From NCBI RefSeq assembly GCF_030014955.1, contig NZ_JAGRPV010000001.1, positions 6,262,001 through 6,326,000 on the forward strand: a DNA stretch of 64,000 bases. The letters run 5' to 3'. This document shows positions 34,271 to 43,348 of this stretch, one piece after another. The translations under genes and the position numbers were made by a program. The stretch comes from Cohnella hashimotonis. Lineage in GTDB: Bacteria; Bacillota; Bacilli; Paenibacillales; Paenibacillaceae. The notes under the pieces were generated by a model that saw only the letters and a program-made list of their open reading frames with translations, searched no databases and had not been told where the DNA came from. Within the stretch, counting starts at the first letter, position 1; each line of letters begins with the position of its first letter.

Positions 34271-35413
34271 ATGCTGCCAGGCAAGCTGCTTGCCCAACTG
34301 ATCGACAGCAAATGGCGCGAATACCGGCATGCGGAAGCGCTGCTCGAAGCGGTGCCCGATCTGGAGCCGCCTTATGCCGAGCTGCTTCGGCAGTGGGAAG
34401 CCGCATTCGGCAGGACGATCTCGGCCGCGCAATTCGCCGCGCAGGAGCAGGCTGCGGACGACGCGCAGGGCATTTACGTCGAAGCGCCTGTCCGAGAGGC
34501 AAGGCTTAGGAGCCTGATCGCCGAATCGATGCTCCAGACCCGCGAATTCGGCAAGCACCTGCTGCTCATGGGGAGCGGCAGCGAGGCCGTGCGACGGTTC
34601 GGTCGAGATATTCGGCTCCCCGCCGACGATTCCGATTCGGTCGAGAACGGCGACTATACCGGGCCGGAACCCGCGGATGCCGCTCGGGCCCCCGCCGCCA
34701 AAAAAGCGGCGGGCCAACCGCAAGGCAGCGGCGCAGGCTCGAATGCAGCCGCGCCGCTATCCGCAGCAGCGAGCCCCGGCTCCGCGCCCGTGCCGATCGG
34801 CGGCCACAAACTGCCGCCGCTGCCCTACGCTTACAATGCGCTGGAGCCCTACATCGACGAGAAGACGATGCGCATTCACCACGACAAGCATCACCAGGCG
34901 TACGTCGACGACCTGAACAAGGCGGAGCTCAAGCTGGCGGAGGCGAGGCGCAAAAACGACTTCGAGCTCGTCAAGCATTGGGAGCGCGAGCTGGCGTTCA
35001 ACGGGGCCGGCCATTACCTGCACACGTTGTTCTGGGACACGATGACGCCGGGCGGCGGGGGCAATCCCACCGGCTCTCTCGCGGCTCAAATCGCGAAGGA
35101 CTTCGGCAGCGTCGACGCCTTCAAGCGGCAGTTCTCCGAAGCGGCCGGCAAGGTCGAAGGAGGCGGCTGGGCGATTCTCGTCTGGAGCCCAAGGGCGCAC
35201 CGCCTGGAGATCTTGACCGCCGAAAAGCACCAGAACCTGTCGCAATGGGATAACGTGCCGATCCTCCCGCTCGACGTATGGGAGCATGCCTACTACCTCA
35301 AGCACCAGAACAAACGGCCCGATTATGTGAAAGACTGGTGGAACGTCGTGAACTGGCCGTACGCCAACGCCCGGTTCGAGGAGGCAAGCAAGCTGAAGTG
35401 GCCGCCTTACTGA
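34271..35413 (+). CDS. Fe/Mn superoxide dismutase with a long N-terminal extension
   Basis: 380 residues from ATG 34271, with GGGAGG 8 bases before it; the frame to 33962 shadows the hydrolase gene. Residues 1-175 form a helical domain (1-115) of unknown function and an Ala/Gly/Pro-rich linker (130-175). Residues 176-380 are a complete Fe/Mn-SOD: HKLPPLPYAYNALEPYID, RIHHDKHHQAYVDDL with His203, GAGHYLHTLFWD with His251, and LDVWEHAYYL with Asp335 and His339 as metal ligands. The motif GAGHYLH replaces the usual GGGHxNH. The B. subtilis SodF has a similar extended design. It detoxifies superoxide; the extension may place it at a surface or partner. Confidence 0.9.
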   Translation: MLPGKLLAQLIDSKWREYRHAEALLEAVPDLEPPYAELLRQWEAAFGRTISAAQFAAQEQAADDAQGIYVEAPVREARLRSLIAESMLQTREFGKHLLLMGSGSEAVRRFGRDIRLPADDSDSVENGDYTGPEPADAARAPAAKKAAGQPQGSGAGSNAAAPLSAAASPGSAPVPIGGHKLPPLPYAYNALEPYIDEKTMRIHHDKHHQAYVDDLNKAELKLAEARRKNDFELVKHWERELAFNGAGHYLHTLFWDTMTPGGGGNPTGSLAAQIAKDFGSVDAFKRQFSEAAGKVEGGGWAILVWSPRAHRLEILTAEKHQNLSQWDNVPILPLDVWEHAYYLKHQNKRPDYVKDWWNVVNWPYANARFEEASKLKWPPY

Positions 35414-35430
35414 AGGCGCCAAGACACGCA

Positions 35431-35480
35431 AAAGCCCCGCCGTACCGAAGCTTGCGCTCGGTATTGCGGGGCTTGCTTTG
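35431..35480. terminator. Bidirectional terminator between sod and the giant SLH gene
   Basis: AAGCCCCGC (35432-35440) pairs with GCGGGGCTT (35466-35474), with an inner ACCGA/TCGGT pair. The A-rich left flank and GCTTTGCTTT right flank allow use in both directions. Confidence 0.75.
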
Positions 35481-35529
35481 CTTTATTGCAGGATGGAGGG
35501 GCGCGAGTCAGAAAAATCTCGCTGTCTTT

Positions 35530-38500
35530 TTAATCAATCAAGTTCGCTTTTTGCAGCATTCTGCGGACAGCCGTGGCCAGCTCCGCTCGCGTCATGTTCG
35601 CTTTTGGCGCTAGCTTGTCCGCCGTCTGTCCGGCGATGACGCCCGAGGCGACGGCAGCCGCGATGCCTTCCTTCGCCCAGGCCGATGCCTGGGACACATC
35701 CTTGAAGCGGCCTAGCGGTCCTGCTGCTCCATTGGCGCCCGGCGCCGCGTCCGCGCCGGCCAGCTTCATCGCCTTCGCGAGAATGATCATCGCTTGCTCG
35801 CGCGTGATCTTGTCGCCCGGGCCGAATCGGCCGTCGCCGTAGCCGCCGATCAAACCGTACCCGCTAGCCGCGCGAACGGCATCGTAGTACCACGCCTGGC
35901 GGGACACGTCCGTAAATGACGTCCGGTCGTCCGCCGAGGTCTTAAGCCCAAGCGCCTTGACGAGGATCGCCGCGAACTCCGCCCGCGTCATCGGGCTGCC
36001 GGGCTTAAACGTGCCGTCTCCGCCGCCCGACACGATCAGCCTCGAGGCCAGGTCGCCGATCGCTTCAGACGCCCAGTGACCCGCGGTATCCGTGAACTTG
36101 CGTTCGCTGCGCACAACGGCGTAGAGACTGTTCGTCAAGCTGGACATTTGCGCATAATATTGCCCTTCTCTGACCGACACCTTGGTCGGCACCTGGCGAA
36201 GGCTGCCGTCCGCCTCCAGCACGACCGCCGTCGTGAAGTCTTTTTCGGTCTTGCCGGCCGGCAGCGGAATTTCTCTTGGCGCGAACGCCGCGAGCCGCTC
36301 GATCGCCTTGGTCGCGCCGCCTGCGGCAGCCGTGAGCGAAAAGCTCGCGGGCGCGCCGACAAGCGCGATGCCCGGACTGTCGCCGGCTTTGCCGGCAAGG
36401 GCCAGCTCGGCGTCGGAGGGCTTCGCCACCGACAGCGTGATCGCGATATCCTTGAGCTCGATGCCCGGATACGCCTTCCGGAGCGCCGCCAGATCGATCG
36501 CGCCTGCCGGCAAGGTATACCGCCCGCTATCCGATTCAATGTCCAGCGCGACGTCTTTTTCCTGGAGCACCCGAACCAGCTCGGCATCAAGCCGGAAGGC
36601 CAGCTGCTTGATATTACCCTTGATCGGCAGCGACAGCGTCTTGCTTCCGCTTTCGACCGCCGCAAGCAGCGCTTCCCGCACCGGCTTCGCCAGAATGTCC
36701 AGGCCGCCGTCCGTCTTCTTGATGTCGGCCTCGATCAAGCCTTGCGTCAATGCGCCGCCCAGCAGAATCGGCAGCTTCACGTTGGCGCCGCCTTCTCCGA
36801 GATCGATCTCGGTGCCGCCAATGACGATCTTGCCGTCCGGCAGGCTCGGCTTCGCGACCGACTCGTAGACGTACGCCCTTGCAGGCGCCGACACCGCCGT
36901 CGCCAGCTTCGGCGCATCGGACGTCCGCTTCGCCACGACGACGCGGTCGCCGTCCTTCGCTTCGATGACGCCGTCGGCCGGAAGCGGGCTCCATGTCGAG
37001 ATGTCCTGCTCGAACACAGGGAGCTGCACCTGCTTGGCGTCCGCGTACACTCTGTACGCCAGCTCGCTGCCTGCCATATTGCCGCCGTGTCCCTTGTCGG
37101 TTACGATGACCCGCGTTTCGTCTTTTTTGCCCGTGCCCGCCGTTACCGCGCGGATCGTCGCCATCTCGGTCGGCGCGGATTCGCCTTCCGCCGCTTCGAC
37201 CGCGACGACATCGGTGCCCGATACCGTCAGGCCTTCCCACGGCTCGTAGGCGGCCGTGATCAATGCGCTGCCGGCCTTGCGGCCCGCCAGCTTGCCGTCC
37301 TCGGACAGATTGACGTTGGCGTCTCCCATGTCCACGGAGAAGCTCAGCTTCGCGCTGTCCGCTTTTTCCTTGCTGCCGTCCGTATATTCGACGACCGCTT
37401 CAAGCTGAACGGGGCTGCCGCCTGCGACGAGCGTATCCGGCAGCTTCAGCGACAGCTTTCTAGGCAGCTTCAGGTCGTCGTTGAACGCTTCGACGACGGC
37501 GCTGTTCGCATTGCCCGCGGCATCCTTCGATTCGATTCGCAGCGCGACCGTCTTGGTCGCAGACGTGACCTTTATATCCTTCGCGAACTCGCCTTTGTCG
37601 TCCGGCTTGAACGCGGCCAGCACCTCGTCCGTGTCGGCGTTCGTCACCGTCACCGCGGCGTCCGTATTCGTCGTTCCCTTAAGCGCGAGCTTGCCGCCGG
37701 CGATCCGGTAGCCGCTCTCCGGCGTATCGAGGTAAATCATCGGCGCCGTCGTGTCGACCGTAAGATAGAGCATCGTCACGCCGTAATCGCCGGTCGTTTT
37801 ATTGCGCGCGTGCAGCTCCACGGCATAAGTGCCGTCCGTGTCGAAGCCCGCCAGCGACAGCTTGCCGCTGTGCCCCGTGCCCGCCAGCTCGGCGCTGCCG
37901 AGCGCGCCGCCGTCCGCGTCGACGGCTTCGACCACAACGCCGGCTTGATCCGCGCTCAGCGCGAGCTCGTGCTTGCCGCCCGCGACCGTCAGGTCGTACC
38001 GCCCGTTCGCGGCCGGCTTGCCGTCGATCGAGAGCGTCGGCTTGGACGGCTTCGGCAGCAGCTTGCTGCCGGAATACACCGTCTCCGAGTAGCGCATGTT
38101 GTCGCTCGCGCCGTCCTGCTCGTTCGGCACCCGCACCGTCGTCACGCCGACGCTGTACATTTTGCCCGTTTCCAGACCGGTATAGCGGTCCTGCACGTTC
38201 TCCATGACGATGCCGCCGTTCGCGTCGCGCATCAGCGAGCCGCTCTCGTCCAGCTTCGGCTTGCCGACGAGCGTCCAGCCGCCGACATTCAAGCGGTAGC
38301 GTCCGTTCTTGAGCGAGCTCTCCAGCTGGTCCTCGGTGTACATGACTTCGCCGAACGGCTCGTACAGCCGGCCTTTGTCGTCCAGCGCCGTGAGGAGATA
38401 GCCGTACTGCGCATCCTCTTGGCCCGCCTTCTTGACGGCCTGCGGGAACTCGACCTCGAATTGGCCGTTGCCCGCCGCCTTCAAGCCGACTTCGCCGACC

Positions 38501-41500
38501 GCCGCAGGCGCCAGCCCGTCGACGAGCTTGAAGGGATCTGCCGATGTCAGCGCGGAAAATGCAGTCTCTGTCTTGAGCTCCGTGCGCAGGTAATAATCGC
38601 CCTGACGCAGCAAGCCCCGGATATCGGCGCCGTCCAGCGATGCCACCCTGCGCACGTCGATCGTCAGCTCGCCCGAAGCGGTGCCGTCCGGACCGATGTC
38701 CCCGGCCTTCACAGCAATGTCCCTGGCGATCAGCAGGCCCGGGTCGATCTCCGCCGTCGGGTCCGGCCGCTCGGACAGCTTGTCCTTGGACAGATACAGG
38801 CTGACCGTGTCGCCTGGCGACGCGTTCTTGACCGTCCAGCTTGCTTTGAATACATCCTTGTCGGACTGCGTCTCGATCGCCGTATCCGTCAGCGACGCCT
38901 GAACCGGCAGGTTCATCAGCTTCGTGCGGATCTGCTGATCCGACGTCAGCGTCCAGCGGCCGGTCTTGGCCTCGTCTGCCGGAACCGCGATATACAGCCT
39001 GCGCACGTCCGTCGATTGCAGCGCATCCAGCTTCGTCGCCTTCGTGCCGTCAGGCTTAAGTTCGCCTTCCTTGACTGCTTTGACGATCTGCTCGAAGGCC
39101 GTCGCGTTCGGCGTGGCGCCCGGATTGGCGACATCCCCCACGACGATATCGTAGCTGCTGCCGTCCGCCCGCTTGAAGGTAAGCTTCGGACGCTTCGTCT
39201 CGAAGTATTCGACCTCAAGCAGCGCGTCTCCGGACACCTTGTCCATCGGAATGCTGTGCACCTTGGAGCCGTTCGACGTGACGATGCCGCCGATGCCGAT
39301 GTTCTGCGAGCCGTCGTCGATGATATCGACGCCTTCGCCGACCGCCGTGTACTTGATCTCCTGTTGTTCGGGCTCCTCGTTTTTCCAGGACGTCGCAATG
39401 ACGCTCGCGCCATTGCCGATCGCCATGACCCGCGGCCCGAGCTCAGGATCCTGGACAAGCAGGTACATGAGCGCGTCCTTGTCCTCCACGGAGCCGTTCG
39501 TGCCGAACTCGATGCCGCCGCCCCAATAATACGTAATCCCGAGCGTCACGAACAGCAAGGTGATGCCCGCCCATACTTTGTCGTTGTTGGCGCCGGCACG
39601 CACGCCGAAGCCGATGCCGCCGACGACCGGGACGCTGCTCGGCACCTGAATCTTCGAGCTGATCATGCCCTCGAAGTCCGTGCGATGCTTCTCCAGGTTT
39701 TGACCGATGAACAGGCTGGCTTTGCCGACGATAATGTCCCACCCGCCGATATCGACCGTTGCGCGTGCCGAGAGGAACATCGGGGTCACCCATTGGGTCT
39801 GGATGAGCGCTTCGGTCAGCATCTTGAGGACGTCGTCGCCCTCGCCGAGTCCGAGCGAGCCGGCGACCTTGAAGCCGGTCGTCTTCAGCGTGAGATCGAC
39901 CGCGCCGCTGAACACAGCGGGCTTCACGCCCATCTTCATGTCGATGCCGGCTTCGAGCGTCAGCGGCACGTTGTGCTGGCCGCCCGCGATCGTGTTCGCG
40001 AGCTCACGGATCGCGCCGCGAATGCTCGTAATATAAGTCGCGACGCCGACGGCGACGCCCGGATCGGGCAGATCGCTGCCGAAGGCGATGACGTCGGGCA
40101 GAATGCGCCCGTCCGCCACCTGCTTGAACGCCAGCTCCGCATTGATCGACATGACATTTTCCAGCTTGGCCTCGAAGTTGATGCCGTAGGTGTTTTCGAC
40201 GCCATACTTGTTCGGATCCTTGAAATGCGTAATGTCGATGCCCCCGCCGACCGAGTCGTCGCCGTCCGGCTTGAACAGGCCGATCGACTTGTCCAGCTTG
40301 AACTTGAGCGAGGTCTCGATGCCGACGAAGCCCGATTGGTTGAACATGACGTTCTTGACTTCCCCGTCGACGATGTACAGCTTGACGGCACCGCCGAACG
40401 ATACCCCGTCCTGGCGGAGAATGAAGTCCGACAGCTGCAGGCCGAAGCCGGATACGGAGAAGCTCGGCGTCGCGAACAAGGTATGCTTGTTAAAAAATAC
40501 GTTGGACACGAGCAAGTTCTGATACGGGTTGATCGCGTCTCCGATCAGGCCGTTCGCCCAGCTCAGGTTGCCGTTTACCGAATCGTCCTGCGGATTTCTG
40601 GCCTCCTCCCACGCCTCCTGCTCGGGCGACGTATCCGCCAGCCCGGTGCCTAGCGTCTTGTCGAAGCCGTTGTAAAAATCGATCGTCCATTCGCCCTTGT
40701 GGAACACGAACCCGCTGTTGGCCACGCTGAGCGTGCCATCGCCGGACGCGTACAGCGTATGCAGGAACGGCGTGTCCGTGCTGACGCTAATACGGGAAGC
40801 AAGCGCAAAGTCGCCCGCCGGGAACGTCAGGTCCTTGCCCTTGTAGGCGACGCTCTTGTTGATGATCGCCGGCTCGGTATCCGTGTTCACCGTATACTGC
40901 GCGTTCTCTCCCTCGCCGGACAGCACAATATTGCCTCTGACCTCGAGCACGATTTCCTGCCCTTCGTCCTCTTCCTGGAGCGAAGCCGCGAACGCTTCGA
41001 ACTCGGCCTCCGTTGCGAAGGCTTTGATGCCGTATACGGGCACGGCGGCCATGTCGACCGCTTTGTCGAGGCTAAGCTTCGGATTGATGCGCTTGGCCGC
41101 CGCAGCAATCGCCTTGCTCGCAGCTGCCAGCACCGCTTTGTCCGATAACAGCTTGGCGCTGAACGCGCCGCCGTCGAGGCCGCCGTAGTCGGCGGGCAGC
41201 GCTGCGGCGAAATGCGCCTGGTCCGGGCTGCCCGTCAAGTCGAGCAGCATTTTGTAGACGGCCAGCACGCCGGCCTTGCGGACGCGCGTCTCTTCGTTCT
41301 GTCCGACCTGGAACGTCTGTTCCGTCTTGAAGCTCAGCGCCTCCGCGACGTCCGGAACCGACTTGTCCTTGAAGTCCACGGACACGGCATACTCGCCGAG
41401 CGGCAGCTCCTGCGCGTTGATCGTTCCGATCGTCAGTCCGTCGGCGTCCACCTTGTCTCCGCCGCGGAACGAGACGCGCATGTCGCCGGCGAAGCCGTTG

Positions 41501-43218
41501 CCGAGCGGCTGCGTCTTGACAGACTGGGACACGGGAACCTTGTAGCGGTCTCCGTTTTTAACATTGACCAAATAAAGATCGAAGTTCGCCGCCGCGCCCG
41601 TCTCCTGATTGCCCGGATCGTAGGCCGCGATGTTCGATACGTTCACCGAGATGAGCTTGTCGTCCTTGTAGAAGGTCTCCTTCGGCGTCATGCCGTACAC
41701 GATCGTCGGACGCAGCTCGCCCACCGGCGGCAAAAAGACGAAGTTCGACTTCGACGATTCGTAGATCGCGCGGATCTCAGCCTCCTGCGCCTTCCCGGCC
41801 TCCGCTACCTTGTCCTCGAGCTTGGCCTCGGTCTCCGGGCTGCTGACGGTGACCAGGTACTGACGCGTCGTCGGCCAAGGCTTCCCGCTGGCCTTGACAC
41901 GCCATTTCGCGGCGATCGTCTCGCCCGGCTTGTAAGGGATGACCTCGATGCCCTGAGCGGCTTCCTCCGGTGGAATTTCCTTGCGGAATTCCATCGTCTG
42001 CGATCTCGCGCCCAATTCCTTGCCGTTTTCGTCCACGAACGACAGCCCGTTCTCGAGACTGATCGTGACCTTGATCTTGCTATGCGTCATATCGAACATC
42101 GCGAGATTCTCGATCTCCGCGTTGATCTCGAAGATGCCGTCGCCGACATAGCCGGTCTCGTCCGCGTTCGTCTCGAGCTTCTGGACCGGGTCCAGATAGC
42201 GGATGTCGAACACCTTGTCCGGCACGACGATCTCGCCCAGTCCGTAAACGACCTCGTAGGTCTGGCTTTCCCCCGCCTTTATCGCGGCCGGCTCCCAATA
42301 ATAGGCGACCGCGGTGTCGGCCGTGCCGTACGTGTTGGTATCGGTCGTGAAGTCCAGGTTCTCATTCGGCTCGTAAGCCCACTTGGTGGCGGCCAACCCG
42401 CTCCAGTGGCCGACGATCATCTCGTCGACGATATGGATGCCGCCCTCGAACAGGTTGTTGAAGCCGTAGGCGATCACGTTCGTCGCAAGCGGATTGGACA
42501 GGTCCAGCTTGTCGCGCATGACCCAGTAAGCGGGCAGCTTGTGCAAATTGTACGCCTGCTCGTCCTTTTCGATATCGTAGCCGAGCTTCTCGGGCTCGTG
42601 CACGAGCTTGCGCTCGACGGTCAGCGGCTGCCGGTAGTTTTGTCCGATCTGAAAAGCGGGACCGTCGTTGCCGCCCACGGACGTATCGAGCAGCACGCGC
42701 GTGCCGACTTCGACCGACGCTTTGGTCGTGTTGTCGACTTTGTAGGAGATGCGGGCGTTGCCGGCGTTTTCCAGATCGTCGCCCAATATGAGGGTGATGA
42801 CCTGGCTGATCCGGATGCCCTTGATTGTCCATACGGTGATCAGGCTCTCGGTGCCGTCCGCGTTGCGGACGGTCTCGGGTACGCTGACTTCGGAAAACCA
42901 TTCGGGCGCCAGCTTGTACGGGTTCCCGAAAATAAAGTCAATGCCGTCGATTTTAAACGTCGTGAAGGAGCTCTCCGGATTGTCTCCGCCGAACGTCAGC
43001 TCCATGCCGTTGTCCTTCTTGCGGATCGGCTGTCCGTCCACGGTCCGCACGCTGAACCTTCCGGTCGCGTTGTCGACGGTCGCCTTGACGAATTCGTTCT
43101 GGATCGATGTCGTCTTCGGCGCGGCGACGACAGCGGCGATCGCGTGCAGCGGAATGCTCGATAGCAGCATCGCGACGGCGATCACGGCCGCGATCGCTCT
43201 GTACGCCTGTTTCTTCAT
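35530..43218 (-). CDS. Giant S-layer-anchored surface protein, 2,562 residues
   Basis: A signal peptide spans about 1-30 (AVAMLLSSIPLHAIAA). The N-terminal 450 residues are beta-rich and of unknown type. A helical segment follows around 650-770 (AAASKAIAAAAKRINP). The centre (about 900-1320) holds repeated amphipathic beta strands alternating with short Gly turns (for example FSVSGFGLQLSDFILRQDGV and GITYYWGGGIEFG). Next come a bacterial Ig-like domain (1819-1912), a BIG2-like domain (1916-2006) and a further beta-rich stretch. Three SLH domains close the protein (about 2373-2425, 2433-2485, 2502-2562), each with the FxDVxxxxW-type core and TRAEFA/TREQAM. It should be held on the wall by SLH binding to pyruvylated polymer. 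It lies 130 bases after the 1,728-residue gene with no clear terminator between them. AGGAG precedes the ATG. No enzyme motif is recognised. Confidence 0.85.
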   Translation of the reverse strand: MKKQAYRAIAAVIAVAMLLSSIPLHAIAAVVAAPKTTSIQNEFVKATVDNATGRFSVRTVDGQPIRKKDNGMELTFGGDNPESSFTTFKIDGIDFIFGNPYKLAPEWFSEVSVPETVRNADGTESLITVWTIKGIRISQVITLILGDDLENAGNARISYKVDNTTKASVEVGTRVLLDTSVGGNDGPAFQIGQNYRQPLTVERKLVHEPEKLGYDIEKDEQAYNLHKLPAYWVMRDKLDLSNPLATNVIAYGFNNLFEGGIHIVDEMIVGHWSGLAATKWAYEPNENLDFTTDTNTYGTADTAVAYYWEPAAIKAGESQTYEVVYGLGEIVVPDKVFDIRYLDPVQKLETNADETGYVGDGIFEINAEIENLAMFDMTHSKIKVTISLENGLSFVDENGKELGARSQTMEFRKEIPPEEAAQGIEVIPYKPGETIAAKWRVKASGKPWPTTRQYLVTVSSPETEAKLEDKVAEAGKAQEAEIRAIYESSKSNFVFLPPVGELRPTIVYGMTPKETFYKDDKLISVNVSNIAAYDPGNQETGAAANFDLYLVNVKNGDRYKVPVSQSVKTQPLGNGFAGDMRVSFRGGDKVDADGLTIGTINAQELPLGEYAVSVDFKDKSVPDVAEALSFKTEQTFQVGQNEETRVRKAGVLAVYKMLLDLTGSPDQAHFAAALPADYGGLDGGAFSAKLLSDKAVLAAASKAIAAAAKRINPKLSLDKAVDMAAVPVYGIKAFATEAEFEAFAASLQEEDEGQEIVLEVRGNIVLSGEGENAQYTVNTDTEPAIINKSVAYKGKDLTFPAGDFALASRISVSTDTPFLHTLYASGDGTLSVANSGFVFHKGEWTIDFYNGFDKTLGTGLADTSPEQEAWEEARNPQDDSVNGNLSWANGLIGDAINPYQNLLVSNVFFNKHTLFATPSFSVSGFGLQLSDFILRQDGVSFGGAVKLYIVDGEVKNVMFNQSGFVGIETSLKFKLDKSIGLFKPDGDDSVGGGIDITHFKDPNKYGVENTYGINFEAKLENVMSINAELAFKQVADGRILPDVIAFGSDLPDPGVAVGVATYITSIRGAIRELANTIAGGQHNVPLTLEAGIDMKMGVKPAVFSGAVDLTLKTTGFKVAGSLGLGEGDDVLKMLTEALIQTQWVTPMFLSARATVDIGGWDIIVGKASLFIGQNLEKHRTDFEGMISSKIQVPSSVPVVGGIGFGVRAGANNDKVWAGITLLFVTLGITYYWGGGIEFGTNGSVEDKDALMYLLVQDPELGPRVMAIGNGASVIATSWKNEEPEQQEIKYTAVGEGVDIIDDGSQNIGIGGIVTSNGSKVHSIPMDKVSGDALLEVEYFETKRPKLTFKRADGSSYDIVVGDVANPGATPNATAFEQIVKAVKEGELKPDGTKATKLDALQSTDVRRLYIAVPADEAKTGRWTLTSDQQIRTKLMNLPVQASLTDTAIETQSDKDVFKASWTVKNASPGDTVSLYLSKDKLSERPDPTAEIDPGLLIARDIAVKAGDIGPDGTASGELTIDVRRVASLDGADIRGLLRQGDYYLRTELKTETAFSALTSADPFKLVDGLAPAAVGEVGLKAAGNGQFEVEFPQAVKKAGQEDAQYGYLLTALDDKGRLYEPFGEVMYTEDQLESSLKNGRYRLNVGGWTLVGKPKLDESGSLMRDANGGIVMENVQDRYTGLETGKMYSVGVTTVRVPNEQDGASDNMRYSETVYSGSKLLPKPSKPTLSIDGKPAANGRYDLTVAGGKHELALSADQAGVVVEAVDADGGALGSAELAGTGHSGKLSLAGFDTDGTYAVELHARNKTTGDYGVTMLYLTVDTTAPMIYLDTPESGYRIAGGKLALKGTTNTDAAVTVTNADTDEVLAAFKPDDKGEFAKDIKVTSATKTVALRIESKDAAGNANSAVVEAFNDDLKLPRKLSLKLPDTLVAGGSPVQLEAVVEYTDGSKEKADSAKLSFSVDMGDANVNLSEDGKLAGRKAGSALITAAYEPWEGLTVSGTDVVAVEAAEGESAPTEMATIRAVTAGTGKKDETRVIVTDKGHGGNMAGSELAYRVYADAKQVQLPVFEQDISTWSPLPADGVIEAKDGDRVVVAKRTSDAPKLATAVSAPARAYVYESVAKPSLPDGKIVIGGTEIDLGEGGANVKLPILLGGALTQGLIEADIKKTDGGLDILAKPVREALLAAVESGSKTLSLPIKGNIKQLAFRLDAELVRVLQEKDVALDIESDSGRYTLPAGAIDLAALRKAYPGIELKDIAITLSVAKPSDAELALAGKAGDSPGIALVGAPASFSLTAAAGGATKAIERLAAFAPREIPLPAGKTEKDFTTAVVLEADGSLRQVPTKVSVREGQYYAQMSSLTNSLYAVVRSERKFTDTAGHWASEAIGDLASRLIVSGGGDGTFKPGSPMTRAEFAAILVKALGLKTSADDRTSFTDVSRQAWYYDAVRAASGYGLIGGYGDGRFGPGDKITREQAMIILAKAMKLAGADAAPGANGAAGPLGRFKDVSQASAWAKEGIAAAVASGVIAGQTADKLAPKANMTRAELATAVRRMLQKANLID

Positions 43219-43348
43219 TGCAAAGTCTCCTCTTTAGCCGCTATATGCTCCGTTCCCTCCCGGAGACGCGGCTTTCGAATGGGTCGATCGCTCGCTAGAC
43301 GGTTAGATCGTGTTGGCTCATTTGGGCGAATCGCTTGCTAGCGTTCGT

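Noticed and set aside
36076..40653. A 1,525-codon plus-strand open frame (and other long ones at 1977, 3525, 5094, 41212 and 43310) opposite the giant genes
   Set aside because: They are mirror frames of GC-rich, codon-biased minus-strand genes: Arg/Val/Asp-rich, no ribosome sites, no recognisable domains, and they share boundaries with the real genes.
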